Below, piece after piece: positions 20,811-29,665 of a DNA stretch of 36,425 nt. The stretch is from a virus: positions 1 through 36,425 of IMG/VR virus record IMGVR_UViG_3300009163_000092; one strand, 5' to 3'. The notes under the pieces are model-generated. The model saw only the letters and a list, made by a program, of their open reading frames with translations. It searched no databases and was not told the origin of the DNA. The position numbers and the translations under genes are program-made. How positions within the stretch are numbered: position 1 is the stretch's first letter; each line of letters starts with the position of its first letter.

Positions 20811-21571
20811 GCTGCGCTCGTCAATTCTTCAACCATGCCAGAAGGGTCCGGGTTTGCGTTCTTCTCCAACTCCTTGTCGATCTCTCGCTCAAGGTAGTTA
20901 TGGAAGTTGCACTTGTACCCGCCGTGCTTGAAGTTCAGGTCCATCAGCACATGGATCGGCTTGCCGTACTTCTTTCGGTAGTCCTCGCAAAACGCAAAGT
21001 CTTCACCGACAAAAGCGTTGTCCTCATTGACGAACGTGTAGAACAGCTGTGGCGTGTTCTTTTCGGTCTTCCCCGGCAGGTTCAGCATCTTTGCTCCTGC
21101 CACCATTTCCTCAATGACGCTGCGCTCGATGCACATGAACCCCGTGGGTACTCTGTCGCACATCAGCCAGCGATTTTCCTCAACCCATAGGCCACCGTTC
21201 TCGTGATTGACCCACCTGACGGGGTAATCCTCTGGAACCTGTCGCCTGCAATACAACCCAGCAGCAATAGGCTTTCCCGCCGTCATCAGCGCAGCCATTG
21301 CGTGAGGCTCGAACTCAAGATCCGCGTCAATGAAGAACAAATGCGTGCATTCGGTTTGCAGGAACATCCGGACAAACGCATTGCGGGCCAGGTCGATAAA
21401 CGCACCGTTACCCATCACCGCAGCCGTTGCATTGATTCCGTACAGCGTCAGGGCTTGCATCCCTTGGGCAAGGGAGAGTGCGTACTCGCTGTTTACCTTG
21501 CCATCATAGGCAGGGGTGGCGACGTAGGCCCATAACCGCTTCTTTTCAGTCTCTCGTTTCTTAAACGTCAT
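20807..21571 (-). CDS. Glycosyltransferase, GT-A (family 2-like)
   Basis: The 254-residue product has a nucleotide-sugar-binding start (WAYVATPAYDGKVNSEYAL) and the metal-binding DxD in CTHLFFIDADLEFEPHAM at about residues 75-92, followed by AGLYCRRQVPEDYPVRWV and FVGEDFAFCEDYRKKYG, all usual for GT-A enzymes of phages. It lies just after the coat gene and a terminator-like hairpin, and is coupled to the methyltransferase. It may decorate a virion or host glycan; no receptor gene can be paired with it. Confidence 0.83.
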   Translation of the reverse strand: MTFKKRETEKKRLWAYVATPAYDGKVNSEYALSLAQGMQALTLYGINATAAVMGNGAFIDLARNAFVRMFLQTECTHLFFIDADLEFEPHAMAALMTAGKPIAAGLYCRRQVPEDYPVRWVNHENGGLWVEENRWLMCDRVPTGFMCIERSVIEEMVAGAKMLNLPGKTEKNTPQLFYTFVNEDNAFVGEDFAFCEDYRKKYGKPIHVLMDLNFKHGGYKCNFHNYLEREIDKELEKNANPDPSGMVEELTSAA

Positions 21572-21581
21572 AATCCCTCGT

Positions 21582-21610
21582 AAAAAGGGAGCGGAGCCGT
21601 TAAGCCCCGC
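21582..21610 (-). terminator. Terminator-like hairpin after the coat gene
   Basis: On the minus strand, GCGGGGC (21610-21604) pairs with GCTCCGC (21597-21591) with one G-U pair around a 6-nt loop, followed after TCCC by five T residues. It would lower expression of everything after the coat, giving a high coat level, as in many late operons. Confidence 0.6.
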
Positions 21611-21620
21611 CCCCGTTAGA

Positions 21621-22874
21621 TCACGTCAGAGCCGTGAAGTGACGAACCGCCAACTCGGGGTAGAGCGGCGCAAAGCCCCACAGCACGTCGATGCGGCACG
21701 GAACCGTGTCGCTGCTGATGGCGTACTGCTTGGCAATGCGCATGGAAATGCCATCCATGCTCTGCCTCGCGCCCCATGCGCCGAACTCGCTCACATCGAT
21801 CAAGTCTGCCGTGGCAAAGCAGAACGCATCCTCGTGATACGCCAAGCTCTGGCCGTAGGCCGTAGAAGCAACGCCAAACACCGTGATCGTGTTGTTGTCC
21901 GTATCAGACGGCCCCGACAGCACGCAGTTCTGGAACGCATTGCCCACGCCATAAATCATGGCCGGGACAACCGTCGCCGTGTAGGTGTTTGCCAGCGTCG
22001 TGAACGTCAGATCCGACTGCACCACGAACTTCTTGAGCGAGCCGGTGTTCACCTTGGTTTCAGGATGAACGTCGTACACGCCCGAGACGGTGATAACGTC
22101 GCCGGCCTTCAGGACCGTCAGCGAAGTCGCCGTATCAATGGTCAACGAAGTCGTGGACGCCCAGACATTGGTCGTTGCACTGGAACCGATCGTCGCGCCA
22201 GTCGTCAGGGCAGAACCCGCGAACGAACCTCGAGTGTGCGAGGGAACATAAGTGTTCTCGTACACATCGAAGCCACCCGTGCGGCCCACCACGCCTTCGC
22301 GGTACTGCTGCTCGATGTTGTCAGAAGCCTGGAACAGCCCTTTGACGGCATCCGAAAAGTTGACGCGATCAAGCGGACGCAGCATCGCAGTGCGATTGCC
22401 ATACGGCGCAAGGTTCTTAGTCAACTCCATGCCGCCCTGCTGGAATTGCAGGTAGGTCATGCTGGTAGAGGTCGTGCCAACAAAATTGGCAACGCTCTTG
22501 TAGGCCGCGGTGAGCGCATCCGACTCAAGGCGGGCGGCAAGCTGCGACATTGCAGGCGTGACGTACCGCTTGCTGAAGTCGTCCAGGCTCAACGTGAGGT
22601 CTGCGGTCGTAAACGAAACGTCAACGCCGTACTGCGACGAAACCGTCAGCGGGGTGGACCGTTCAACGTGGTCCTGCGCGGCCAGCGTTGCATTGGTCCG
22701 CACCGTGTACTTCGGCGGCATACGGATGTTGAGACTCGAGCCGATCTTGGCTCCACCGCGAGCGAACTGGCTGTCGTACTGGCGGTTTACGGAGCCGATA
22801 AAGCTCAGTTTGCCGTGAAGGACGCGAAGCGCCTCGCGGGTGATCTGAGTGGGGGTCAGGATTGAATTAGCCAT
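21621..22874 (-). CDS. Major coat protein, P22 gp5 type
   Basis: The 417-residue product matches the P22 coat family: the start MANSILTPTQITREALRVLH, then RQYDSQFARGGAKIGSSLNI, RMPPKYTVRTNATLAAQDHV, and SRYVTPAMSQLAARLESDAL-like helix. A beta-rich insertion at about 220-330 (SALTTGATIGSSATTNVWAS, LTVLKAGDVITVSGVYDVHP) corresponds to the I-domain typical of this family. Length is close to P22 coat (430). It forms the icosahedral capsid on the scaffold. GGAAG lies before its start. A 5-bp gap separates it from the scaffold gene. Confidence 0.92.
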   Translation of the reverse strand: MANSILTPTQITREALRVLHGKLSFIGSVNRQYDSQFARGGAKIGSSLNIRMPPKYTVRTNATLAAQDHVERSTPLTVSSQYGVDVSFTTADLTLSLDDFSKRYVTPAMSQLAARLESDALTAAYKSVANFVGTTSTSMTYLQFQQGGMELTKNLAPYGNRTAMLRPLDRVNFSDAVKGLFQASDNIEQQYREGVVGRTGGFDVYENTYVPSHTRGSFAGSALTTGATIGSSATTNVWASTTSLTIDTATSLTVLKAGDVITVSGVYDVHPETKVNTGSLKKFVVQSDLTFTTLANTYTATVVPAMIYGVGNAFQNCVLSGPSDTDNNTITVFGVASTAYGQSLAYHEDAFCFATADLIDVSEFGAWGARQSMDGISMRIAKQYAISSDTVPCRIDVLWGFAPLYPELAVRHFTALT

Positions 22875-22879
22875 TTAAT

Positions 22880-23683
22880 CTACTTCCGTTTTGCAACTTG
22901 TTTGTTCCTCCGCTTTGCCCATTCTTCAGCGTCAAATGCCGTATCACTGGCCGGGTCGTCGGGCGTAACCCTGAGACTCGACTCGACTGCATCGACTTTC
23001 GGTGTGGGCGGCGGTGCTTTGCTGACCGGCTTTTCTTTGGCTTTCTCGCGTTCAAATGCGAGGGTTGCTTCGATCTTCCCGAGTTCGCGGGCGGCTACAA
23101 TGGGCGGTAGCTGCGCGATCCTGTCTGCCACGTCTGGGTTCTTCCCCAAGTGGTAGGCAAGCGCCGGACCATCATCCGAATCCTTGATGACATCCGCCAT
23201 TTCTGACGTGATCCTCAGTGATTCGTTTCTGACGACTTCGTTGAAGTCGCTGACGGTCGATGCGAACTCTCTGGACCTTGAAGCAAATGAAGCTTCTCGC
23301 TGCGCTTTGGTCTGCATGTCCCTATCTGCCTGCAATTCACGCTTTGCTGCGCTCACTGCCTGCTTCTGGGCTTCTGCAAACACATATTGCTGATACTTTG
23401 CGCTGTCGAAATCGAAGTCGGCTTCGGTCTTCAGCTCTGCATCAACTTTTACCGGCTCCGGCTCGCGCTGCTTTGTCAGTGCTTGCTCTCGCCAGTAATC
23501 TCGCTCGCGCTCTGCTTCACGCCTGTGCTTGGTCAGCTCATCAAACCGACTCTGAACCTTGGATACGGTCTCCTTGTTCTCGTCGGCCTTTGCGGGTGAT
23601 GGGTCCGCTTGCGTCTCTACTTCAGGAGTCGCGTTTGCATCGGGCGCAGGTATCTCTACCTGAGTATCGGTATCTTCGGACAT
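22880..23683 (-). CDS. Scaffolding protein
   Basis: The 267-residue product is very charged and helical, rich in Glu, Asp, Lys and Ala: it starts MSEDTDTQVEIPAPDANATP, continues with QSRFDELTKHRREAERERDY and ends in a basic C-terminus (EEWAKRRNKQVAKRK), the coat-binding form of P22-type scaffolds. The low-complexity acidic N-terminus and the position between portal and coat support it. Confidence 0.9.
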   Translation of the reverse strand: MSEDTDTQVEIPAPDANATPEVETQADPSPAKADENKETVSKVQSRFDELTKHRREAERERDYWREQALTKQREPEPVKVDAELKTEADFDFDSAKYQQYVFAEAQKQAVSAAKRELQADRDMQTKAQREASFASRSREFASTVSDFNEVVRNESLRITSEMADVIKDSDDGPALAYHLGKNPDVADRIAQLPPIVAARELGKIEATLAFEREKAKEKPVSKAPPPTPKVDAVESSLRVTPDDPASDTAFDAEEWAKRRNKQVAKRK

Positions 23684-23735
23684 TGCACTTCCGTGGGTTT
23701 TGCCTGGTTATGCCCTAACCAGTAATGGGAACGAC

Positions 23736-25991
23736 TTACGTCGTCGAATCTTCGTAAACGGGGGTCGCTACCAGCTTCCCATTGACTCGCTGCGTCTCAA
23801 GGCGCGACAAGCGGGGCTTGTTTGCCTGAGCCATGTTCTGCTGCTGGATCAATGCCAGCGTCTGTGCGGCCTGAGTGCCAAACTGAGCAGCCATCTGCTG
23901 GATGGACCCAACAGCCTGCTGGACCTCCGCCTCAAAGCTCTGCCGGCTGACATCACTTTGCTGTGCGTCAATCTCGCCCGACTTCTGCGCGGCGTGGAGC
24001 TGCAAGTTAGCCTCTGCAACCTGCAACTGAGCCTGCGCCTTGGTGATGTTCGCCAGCTCCTTGGCAACCTGAGCCTCAAACTTGGCCTGCTTCGCCTCAA
24101 GGTCAGACACAGCGGCCTGAATCTCAGCCTTGCCGCTTTCAAGGCCCTGCTGCTCCTGCTGAAGCTCCTGCGCAGCCTGCTGGACAAGCTGGGACTTCTG
24201 CTCAACCAGCTGCATGGCCTGCTGCGCCTGCGCCATCACAGCCTGCGCTTCGGGCGGGATCTGCTTGCCGTCGCTCAACATCTGCTGAATCGGGGGAGGC
24301 AACATCGCCTTGAGCCGGTCAGAGATGTCCTCTGAATACGGCAAGTCCATTGCCTTAAAGATCAGGTCACCCGCTACTGCCATGACTTCAGGGGAAGCTT
24401 GAGCAAGCTGCAAGTACGTCTCAGATGCCTCTTGGCGTTTTGTGGAGAAGGACGGGCCAACCGTAATGGTTACGTCATAGCGACCTTGAGCTAAGTCGTT
24501 GACCTTGATCGTCTTGCCTGTGCCGGGGTCAAATACAACCTGATTGACCTTCTTGTAATCCTCAGCCCCATCTGAGCCCAGGATTCTCAACTCGCGCTCG
24601 GTGTCGTAAATCTTTGGGACCAGATCGACCAGAATCTCCCATGTGCGACGAATCCCCTTCGCCATGTTGTCCTGGTAGTTGAATGTCGCAATCTCACCCT
24701 GCTGCTGCCTTGCAATAATGGCGCGGCCTGACTTCTCACCCGAACTCTGACCGAGGGACGCATCAAAGATACCGGTAACGGCCTTGATGTCCTCAGAGGC
24801 AATCTGAGCCTCTTGGATCAGGGCAATGGGAACCTCTGCACCACCCATGCGGATCGGCGGGCCGGGTGCCTTGGGGTCTGCGTTGTAACCCAAGAACGGT
24901 ATATTTTCTGCGACTGCCGCTTCCCATTTGGCGGTGTGGCCCTTCATTTGCCCAGGCGTTGCCCACCATTTCGCTTGCGGCGCCATTGCCACAGTCTCAA
25001 TGGCCGCGGTGCGTGAGGCGTTATAGCCTCGCTGGGCATCCTTACCAAAGCGGGGCAGGCCGAACCACACGATCCTGCCGTCAATGACCATATGCTCGCC
25101 ATAGATCAAAATGAACGGGAACTCGCTACCCGCCCAATCGGCTTCCTCGAGGATTGCGTCCCCGGAAGCAATGCACATTTTGATCTTGTGGCACTTCGCA
25201 GTGCGCTTCTTCTTGATGCTGGACGGGTCTACCAGCTTTGCCTCGTCACTCTCGGCGTCTACCACCTTCCCGTCAGCAAGCTGCCAAAGCTCCTTGTCGT
25301 AGGGCTCTTTGTACCAATACTCGACAATGCGCACTGAGTCGTCGTCGTCCCAGTCGCCCTCGTCGTCAAATTCAGATGCTTCCCACGAAATCGGCTCCTT
25401 ATTGGGCCACCGCTTTTCGTAAGCCTCAGTCGATATGCGGTCGCTCACGATCCAGTCCATCGCGTCCCGCTTCATGTGGTCCTTTGCCATCGGATCGCAC
25501 ATGAGGCAGAAGGGGTTCTGGAACGCCTCGACCATGATGTCCTGGTCGAATGCGTCCTCAGTCGCGTACTTCGTTACGATGCGCCACGCGCCCATTCCGC
25601 CTGTGACCTGATACTCGCCCGCGTAGTCGATGACCGTATCGCCGTCCGATCGGTTCCAGATGTTGCGGATCAGTCCTTCGTAAATCTCAGCGGTATCCTT
25701 GTCGCTGTCCTCAACCCCACGAACCTTGCCCATTGGCCGGTTAGCACGCATGTCGTTGATGACGCGCTTGCAAGTGATTCTCAGCTTGTTGAACTCATAG
25801 CAGGGACGCAGCCCCCGCTTCTTCTTCATGTTCAAGTCCCACTGCTCGCCGGGGACGTTGACGAACTTCATATCAGCGAGGGCTAACCGGCGATTCTCGC
25901 GGTCGGCTTCCTCCATGTCCTCAAATCGGTCGCGCACACGGGTCAGGAGCGCCTTTTTGGGGTTCTCCTTCTTTTCCGGTTTCTTTGCCAT
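23736..25991 (-). CDS. Portal protein, P22 gp1 type
   Basis: The 751-residue product has the P22 portal pattern: RDRFEDMEEADRENRRLALA, VNVPGEQWD and the CYEFNKLRITCKRVINDMRA block, with GASLGQSSGEKSGRAI-like sequence (DASLGQSSGEKSGRAIIARQ) later. The last 200 residues are a Gln- and Ala-rich coiled coil (AVMAQAQQAMQLVEQKSQLV, QAAQELQQEQQGLESGKAEI), the barrel helix typical of P22-like portals. Length agrees with P22 gp1 (725). It forms the ring through which DNA enters and leaves. Confidence 0.92.
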   Translation of the reverse strand: MAKKPEKKENPKKALLTRVRDRFEDMEEADRENRRLALADMKFVNVPGEQWDLNMKKKRGLRPCYEFNKLRITCKRVINDMRANRPMGKVRGVEDSDKDTAEIYEGLIRNIWNRSDGDTVIDYAGEYQVTGGMGAWRIVTKYATEDAFDQDIMVEAFQNPFCLMCDPMAKDHMKRDAMDWIVSDRISTEAYEKRWPNKEPISWEASEFDDEGDWDDDDSVRIVEYWYKEPYDKELWQLADGKVVDAESDEAKLVDPSSIKKKRTAKCHKIKMCIASGDAILEEADWAGSEFPFILIYGEHMVIDGRIVWFGLPRFGKDAQRGYNASRTAAIETVAMAPQAKWWATPGQMKGHTAKWEAAVAENIPFLGYNADPKAPGPPIRMGGAEVPIALIQEAQIASEDIKAVTGIFDASLGQSSGEKSGRAIIARQQQGEIATFNYQDNMAKGIRRTWEILVDLVPKIYDTERELRILGSDGAEDYKKVNQVVFDPGTGKTIKVNDLAQGRYDVTITVGPSFSTKRQEASETYLQLAQASPEVMAVAGDLIFKAMDLPYSEDISDRLKAMLPPPIQQMLSDGKQIPPEAQAVMAQAQQAMQLVEQKSQLVQQAAQELQQEQQGLESGKAEIQAAVSDLEAKQAKFEAQVAKELANITKAQAQLQVAEANLQLHAAQKSGEIDAQQSDVSRQSFEAEVQQAVGSIQQMAAQFGTQAAQTLALIQQQNMAQANKPRLSRLETQRVNGKLVATPVYEDSTT

Positions 25992-27239
25992 TTATCCGTG
26001 TGCCCTAAATGCTGCGTAATAGTCGCCAATGTCGTTTGTGTCGTTGCTCAACTGATCCGCCACGATGGAGAGGTATCGAGTACCGTCGGCGCCGTGGGAG
26101 TCGTCGTCGTGAACCGGGGTGGATGCCTGCCCCTCACTGTTAACTCGTCGCCTGTAGCGTCCTAGACGGTTCAGCAGCTCGCTTGAGTGCATCTTGTCGA
26201 AGTAGAAGCGCCCGAATACCTCTCGAACCTTCCTGATCCCCTGCTCTATCCCAATGTCAGGGACGATCTCGACATCCCAGCCCAAGGCCCGGAACTGCTC
26301 TTCAGCACTCGCGCCGGTCACATGCTTGGCCTTGCCGTCGTGCGGCAAGTAGAGCTTCCCGAAGTTCAGTCCCAAGTCCTTAAGCTCTTGGTTATAGCTC
26401 GGGATGTACCGAAGCCTGTCCTCGATGTACCGGATCACCCTGATCTCAGACCCCATGCGCTGCACCAGGAGAAGCGACATAAAGTCGTTGTAGCCCAGGT
26501 CGGTGATGACATGGACCTTCAGCATCGGGTCGTATGCGACGTTGCACAGCCGCCCTGAGCTGCGAAGCTTTGAGACTTCGTTGTAGTAGATCGCGCCCTC
26601 GACCGCGGGCCGGCAGTGGCCTTCGTAGATGTGGGCGTAGTCGTCTGGACTCTGCCGCTGCATCTGCTCACGAGCCGCGTCTAGTACGGTCGAGCGCCAA
26701 GGGTTGTCCTGCCAGTTCATCTTGGTAACGATGCTGTCAGGTGGCGTATGGAGGACGAACCGCTTGTAGGTCTCGTCCGTGTCCATGTCTGGGTTAAAAC
26801 TCACCCAGATTTCTGAATTTGGAGCGCGTATCGTTGGCTCCAGCAGGTCCCAAGACCGCTTACTGATCGTCTGGGCTTCCTCAACCCAACAGATCGTCGT
26901 ACCTTCAAAGGACTTGATCGAGGTGGCCGTCTGCCCAGATAGACCGTGGAAGCTGATCTGCGTCCCGTTCTTGCCCTTGATGTAGTTCTGCTGGACCTCG
27001 TAGAAGTCGTCCAGCCCAAGGGACACAATCAAGTCCTTCAGGAGCTGGTGGACAGACTCGCTGATCGACTTCTGGATCTCTCGAGTACACAGGATGCGCT
27101 CCTGCTTGGCCCTTCCACGAACCAGCAACATGCGCGCAATCGAGTGGGACTTAGCAGAGTCTCTTCCCCCGTACAGCACCTTGAAGCGTGCCGGGGGGAC
27201 CAGCGTTTCAACTGCCTTCTTCGGGAGGTCGAGTTGCAT
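25992..27239 (-). CDS. terL: Terminase large subunit, PBSX type
   Basis: The 415-residue product has an N-terminal ATPase with Walker A GGRDSAKS at residues 24-31 and Walker B ICWVEEA at 116-122 with the catalytic Glu pair. It continues with TIRAPNSEIWVSFNPD and DTDETYKRFV. The nuclease part shows VITDLGYNDFMSLLLVQ and the final HDDDSHGADGTRYLSIVADQ. It cuts and packs DNA. Length and motifs fit the PBSX/P22-like group, which suggests headful packaging; the mode is not proved by sequence alone. Confidence 0.93.
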   Translation of the reverse strand: MQLDLPKKAVETLVPPARFKVLYGGRDSAKSHSIARMLLVRGRAKQERILCTREIQKSISESVHQLLKDLIVSLGLDDFYEVQQNYIKGKNGTQISFHGLSGQTATSIKSFEGTTICWVEEAQTISKRSWDLLEPTIRAPNSEIWVSFNPDMDTDETYKRFVLHTPPDSIVTKMNWQDNPWRSTVLDAAREQMQRQSPDDYAHIYEGHCRPAVEGAIYYNEVSKLRSSGRLCNVAYDPMLKVHVITDLGYNDFMSLLLVQRMGSEIRVIRYIEDRLRYIPSYNQELKDLGLNFGKLYLPHDGKAKHVTGASAEEQFRALGWDVEIVPDIGIEQGIRKVREVFGRFYFDKMHSSELLNRLGRYRRRVNSEGQASTPVHDDDSHGADGTRYLSIVADQLSNDTNDIGDYYAAFRAHG

Positions 27240-27504
27240 CTACTGCCCGAATGATGATCTCGTTAAGCGTCTTGATAGCCGGATCGTCCTCAGACCCGCC
27301 AATGATGGCCTGAGCAGGCTTGCCATAAGCCCTGTCTAGCAATGCCTGAGAAGCCGCCACGGCTACCCTTGGGTCTTCGCCGTTCATCAACTCAGCAAGG
27401 CGCTCAACAGCCCTTGGCCCATGCTGGCGGGCAAGCTCCTTGATCTCTGCGGTCTCTTTGGGCCTGCCCCCCGGATTCCCTGACTTTCCCTTCTCAAAGG
27501 CCAT
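27208..27504 (-). CDS. Small terminase subunit candidate
   Basis: The 98-residue product lies directly before terL with a 32-nt overlap. It begins MAFEKGKSGNPGGRPKETAE, an N-terminal motif (GKSGNPGGRPK) of small terminases and related DUF5681 proteins. A helical part follows (AEIKELARQHGPRAVERLAE, then DPRVAVAASQALLDRAYGKP). It would recognise the packaging site. No HTH of the usual length is certain, and position carries much of the argument. Confidence 0.7.
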   Translation of the reverse strand: MAFEKGKSGNPGGRPKETAEIKELARQHGPRAVERLAELMNGEDPRVAVAASQALLDRAYGKPAQAIIGGSEDDPAIKTLNEIIIRAVDATRPPEEGS

Positions 27505-27519
27505 TGTTCTGCCTTGTTC

Positions 27520-27864
27520 TCAATAAGCCGCGTTATTTTCGACTTCCCACGCGACAGACTCAGTGGATTGAGTTTCCAGTCCGTAGTTCGCTGCAACAGT
27601 GAGCTGCTTGCGCTCTGTCACGTTCGCTGCTGATCGAATGGCGTTGTTGGTTGCAGTCACAGCGATGCTTGCAGATGCGGCGGCGGTTACTGTCGTCCAA
27701 TCTGTAAGGGTGACTCCTGTCGTCAGGCAATCGACGCGGTACTTGATGGACGTGGGAACAGATGCAGCCGAGGTTGCCCTATCCCTGAAGTACGCAGTGG
27801 CAGTGAAGGCTGAACCTTCCTTGACCTTGGGCCGTGGGATCTGAATTTGTACCTGGTCAGTCAT
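27520..27864 (-). CDS. Small beta-rich virion protein, unknown function
   Basis: The 114-residue product is Ala/Thr/Val-rich with alternating pattern (SAFTATAYFRDRATSAASVP, TVTAAASASIAVTATNNAIR), suggesting an Ig-like or jelly-roll fold. It lies between the terminase and the repeat protein. It may be a decoration or head-fibre part; no family is recognised. Confidence 0.6.
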   Translation of the reverse strand: MTDQVQIQIPRPKVKEGSAFTATAYFRDRATSAASVPTSIKYRVDCLTTGVTLTDWTTVTAAASASIAVTATNNAIRSAANVTERKQLTVAANYGLETQSTESVAWEVENNAAY

Positions 27865-28891
27865 TAAGGGTTAACCATAGGGCGTGAAGGGTGAATTCTT
27901 CCTCTTCTTCCGCTGCTTTGAGTTCGCGTTCAAGGGCCATCAAAGCCCACTCTGTCTGCTTCTGTGCGGCCTTCTCTATCGCCTTCAGCACTCTTGGGCT
28001 TAGTTCGCCATCCGTTTTTGACGACGTGTAGGCTTCCACCAAGCTAGAAAGCCGCGCCAACTCCTCGCGCCTTGCGTCCTGCCGTTCCTGTTCTTGCAGG
28101 AGAAGGGCAATCTCTCGGGCCTGCGCATCTGCTATCCGCTCCCGATCGTCTTCTAGATCTTCAAGTTCCCTGCGTCTGCGGCGTCTTCGCTCCCGCTCTG
28201 CTTCGTACCTGACCCACCAGTAGCCACCAGAGGGGGTCGGGCCGGTTGATTCGCCCTCTGTGACATAGATAATCGTCCCCGCGGTGGCGGTTACCTCAAT
28301 ACCGGTCAGGGCGATCGTCAGGTCGCCAGCCACCGAATACGTGACGGTTCCCGCATCAGCCGCGACTGCCTGTCCTACAATCGGTATGGCGATGTCGGGG
28401 ACGACCGTGCCCGCACTGACAGTGACGGACTGCCCGCTGGCCGGGATGCCCATAGCGGGCGCTACGGTGCCCGTAGAGGCTGTTACCGACTGTCCGACGA
28501 GGGGAATGCCGAATGCCGGTACAAGCGTCCCGGCGGAGGTGGTGACCGCGATGCCCGAGAGTGCAATCGTGAGGTCCGATGCTGCCGAATACGTCACCGT
28601 CCCGGCTGAGACCGTGACCTCAATGCCACCCAGCGGGATCGCAAAGTTGGCTACCAGCGTCCCAGCGCTTCCTGTGACCGCTATGCCTGTCAGGGGGATA
28701 GAGAACGTGGGGACGAGAGTCCCGGCTGATGCGGTGACGGCAATCCCGACGAGGGGGATAGCAAACGCCGGAACCGGAGTGCCCGCGGTGGCCGTTACCT
28801 GGATGCCGGAAAGGGCAATCGTCAGGTCAGGACTGGCCCCCGTAGGGGCCACCATGTCACGGTCGAACCATTGCTGAATAATCAGGGACAC
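27857..28891 (-). CDS. Tandem-repeat beta protein with basic coiled-coil tail
   Basis: The 344-residue product starts at GTG 28891. Residues about 22-210 are nine tandem repeats of about 20 residues (three are 23), each of the form (F/I)AIPLxGIxVTxSAGTxVP; variants open with DLTIALSGI. Residues about 227-330 are a very basic then charged coiled coil (ERERRRRRRRELEDLEDDRE, RIADAQAREIALLLQEQERQ). The repeat part is likely a beta-stack or beta-helix fibre, the tail an assembly or anchoring domain. No known family is recognised. It sits in the group of beta-rich late genes before the terminase. Confidence 0.7.
   Translation of the reverse strand: MSLIIQQWFDRDMVAPTGASPDLTIALSGIQVTATAGTPVPAFAIPLVGIAVTASAGTLVPTFSIPLTGIAVTGSAGTLVANFAIPLGGIEVTVSAGTVTYSAASDLTIALSGIAVTTSAGTLVPAFGIPLVGQSVTASTGTVAPAMGIPASGQSVTVSAGTVVPDIAIPIVGQAVAADAGTVTYSVAGDLTIALTGIEVTATAGTIIYVTEGESTGPTPSGGYWWVRYEAERERRRRRRRELEDLEDDRERIADAQAREIALLLQEQERQDARREELARLSSLVEAYTSSKTDGELSPRVLKAIEKAAQKQTEWALMALERELKAAEEEEEFTLHALWLTLND
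28255..28831 (-). repeat. Nine coding repeats, about 60 bp each
   Basis: The DNA shows the same 60- to 69-bp period as the protein repeat, with divergent codons between units, so it is an old, selected coding repeat rather than a recent duplication. Units with LTIALSGI begin the first, fifth and ninth repeat, hinting at higher-order duplication of blocks of four. Confidence 0.8.
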
Positions 28892-28894
28892 GGG

Positions 28895-29656
28895 TTACCA
28901 CCATTCCCGAACATCAACCCCCATCGACATCCCGCCCCATCGACGGTTGCGCCTGATTTTCCGTGGCGTCACTAACGTGACCGTTGCGATCTTCTCTTTG
29001 AAAATGACACAAGCGGAGCTGTGGCTGACGTTATTCAGGGCCGTAAAAGTGGCCGCGACACTAGCCGTGGAGGCTATCCGTTTACTTTCAAATCTGCCGC
29101 TTCCAGCGCCGCCCAAGGTCCAGCCGGTGCCATCGCTCGTAAAACCAGTTCCAGCGGCAGGTGTCGATGTGCCTAAAATATTGAACGACAACCCGGACAG
29201 CAAAATAGGTTGCTGCGAGATGGACGTTGCCAAGCCGCTTGTCGTTAAGTCTGTGGTGATGCTGGGAGTCTGTTGGTTCTGGATTGGCGACGTTGCCGCG
29301 CTATCCGAGCCTGACGTATCGCCAATCTCTTTGAGGCACAGCGCCCTGAAGTCAGTAGTTGCGCTGAATGTCGCCGTAACCGTTACAACTCCGGCTTGCA
29401 CCCCGTCAGCAACGAAATGAGCAAGCCCCTGCAGGTTTGTGGCGTCGTTTGCGAGGCCAAGGTAGCGCCACGGGTATGTGGGAACAGAAGTGACGCCAGT
29501 GGTACTACTAATAGTGACGCCAGCCGTAGAATCCCACGCAACGTAAACATCAATAGAATTGCCGTTGCTGGCAACCGTGATGCTTCCGACGATTGTTGTG
29601 GCGTTAACTCCGGAGCCAACGCTGCTTTCTACTACTTGCAGGACCGAGATGGTCAT
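28895..29656 (-). CDS. Beta-rich late protein, unknown function
   Basis: The 253-residue product is rich in Ser, Thr, Val and Gly (SVGSGVNATTIVGSITVASN, STAGVTISSTTGVTSVPTYP) with a short, very basic C-terminus (RKIRRNRRWGGMSMGVDVRE). The even pattern of beta strands resembles virion decoration or fibre proteins. It follows the start gene group and is not recognisable by family. Confidence 0.62.
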   Translation of the reverse strand: MTISVLQVVESSVGSGVNATTIVGSITVASNGNSIDVYVAWDSTAGVTISSTTGVTSVPTYPWRYLGLANDATNLQGLAHFVADGVQAGVVTVTATFSATTDFRALCLKEIGDTSGSDSAATSPIQNQQTPSITTDLTTSGLATSISQQPILLSGLSFNILGTSTPAAGTGFTSDGTGWTLGGAGSGRFESKRIASTASVAATFTALNNVSHSSACVIFKEKIATVTLVTPRKIRRNRRWGGMSMGVDVREWW

Positions 29657-29665
29657 ACCGACCTC

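Noticed and set aside
21639-22865. 408-aa plus-strand open frame
   Set aside because: It is the exact antisense of the coat gene with Arg-rich composition typical of shadows in GC-rich DNA.
28255-28831. CRISPR array or recent tandem duplication
   Set aside because: The period equals the 20-residue protein repeat, units differ at synonymous sites and there are no unique spacers.
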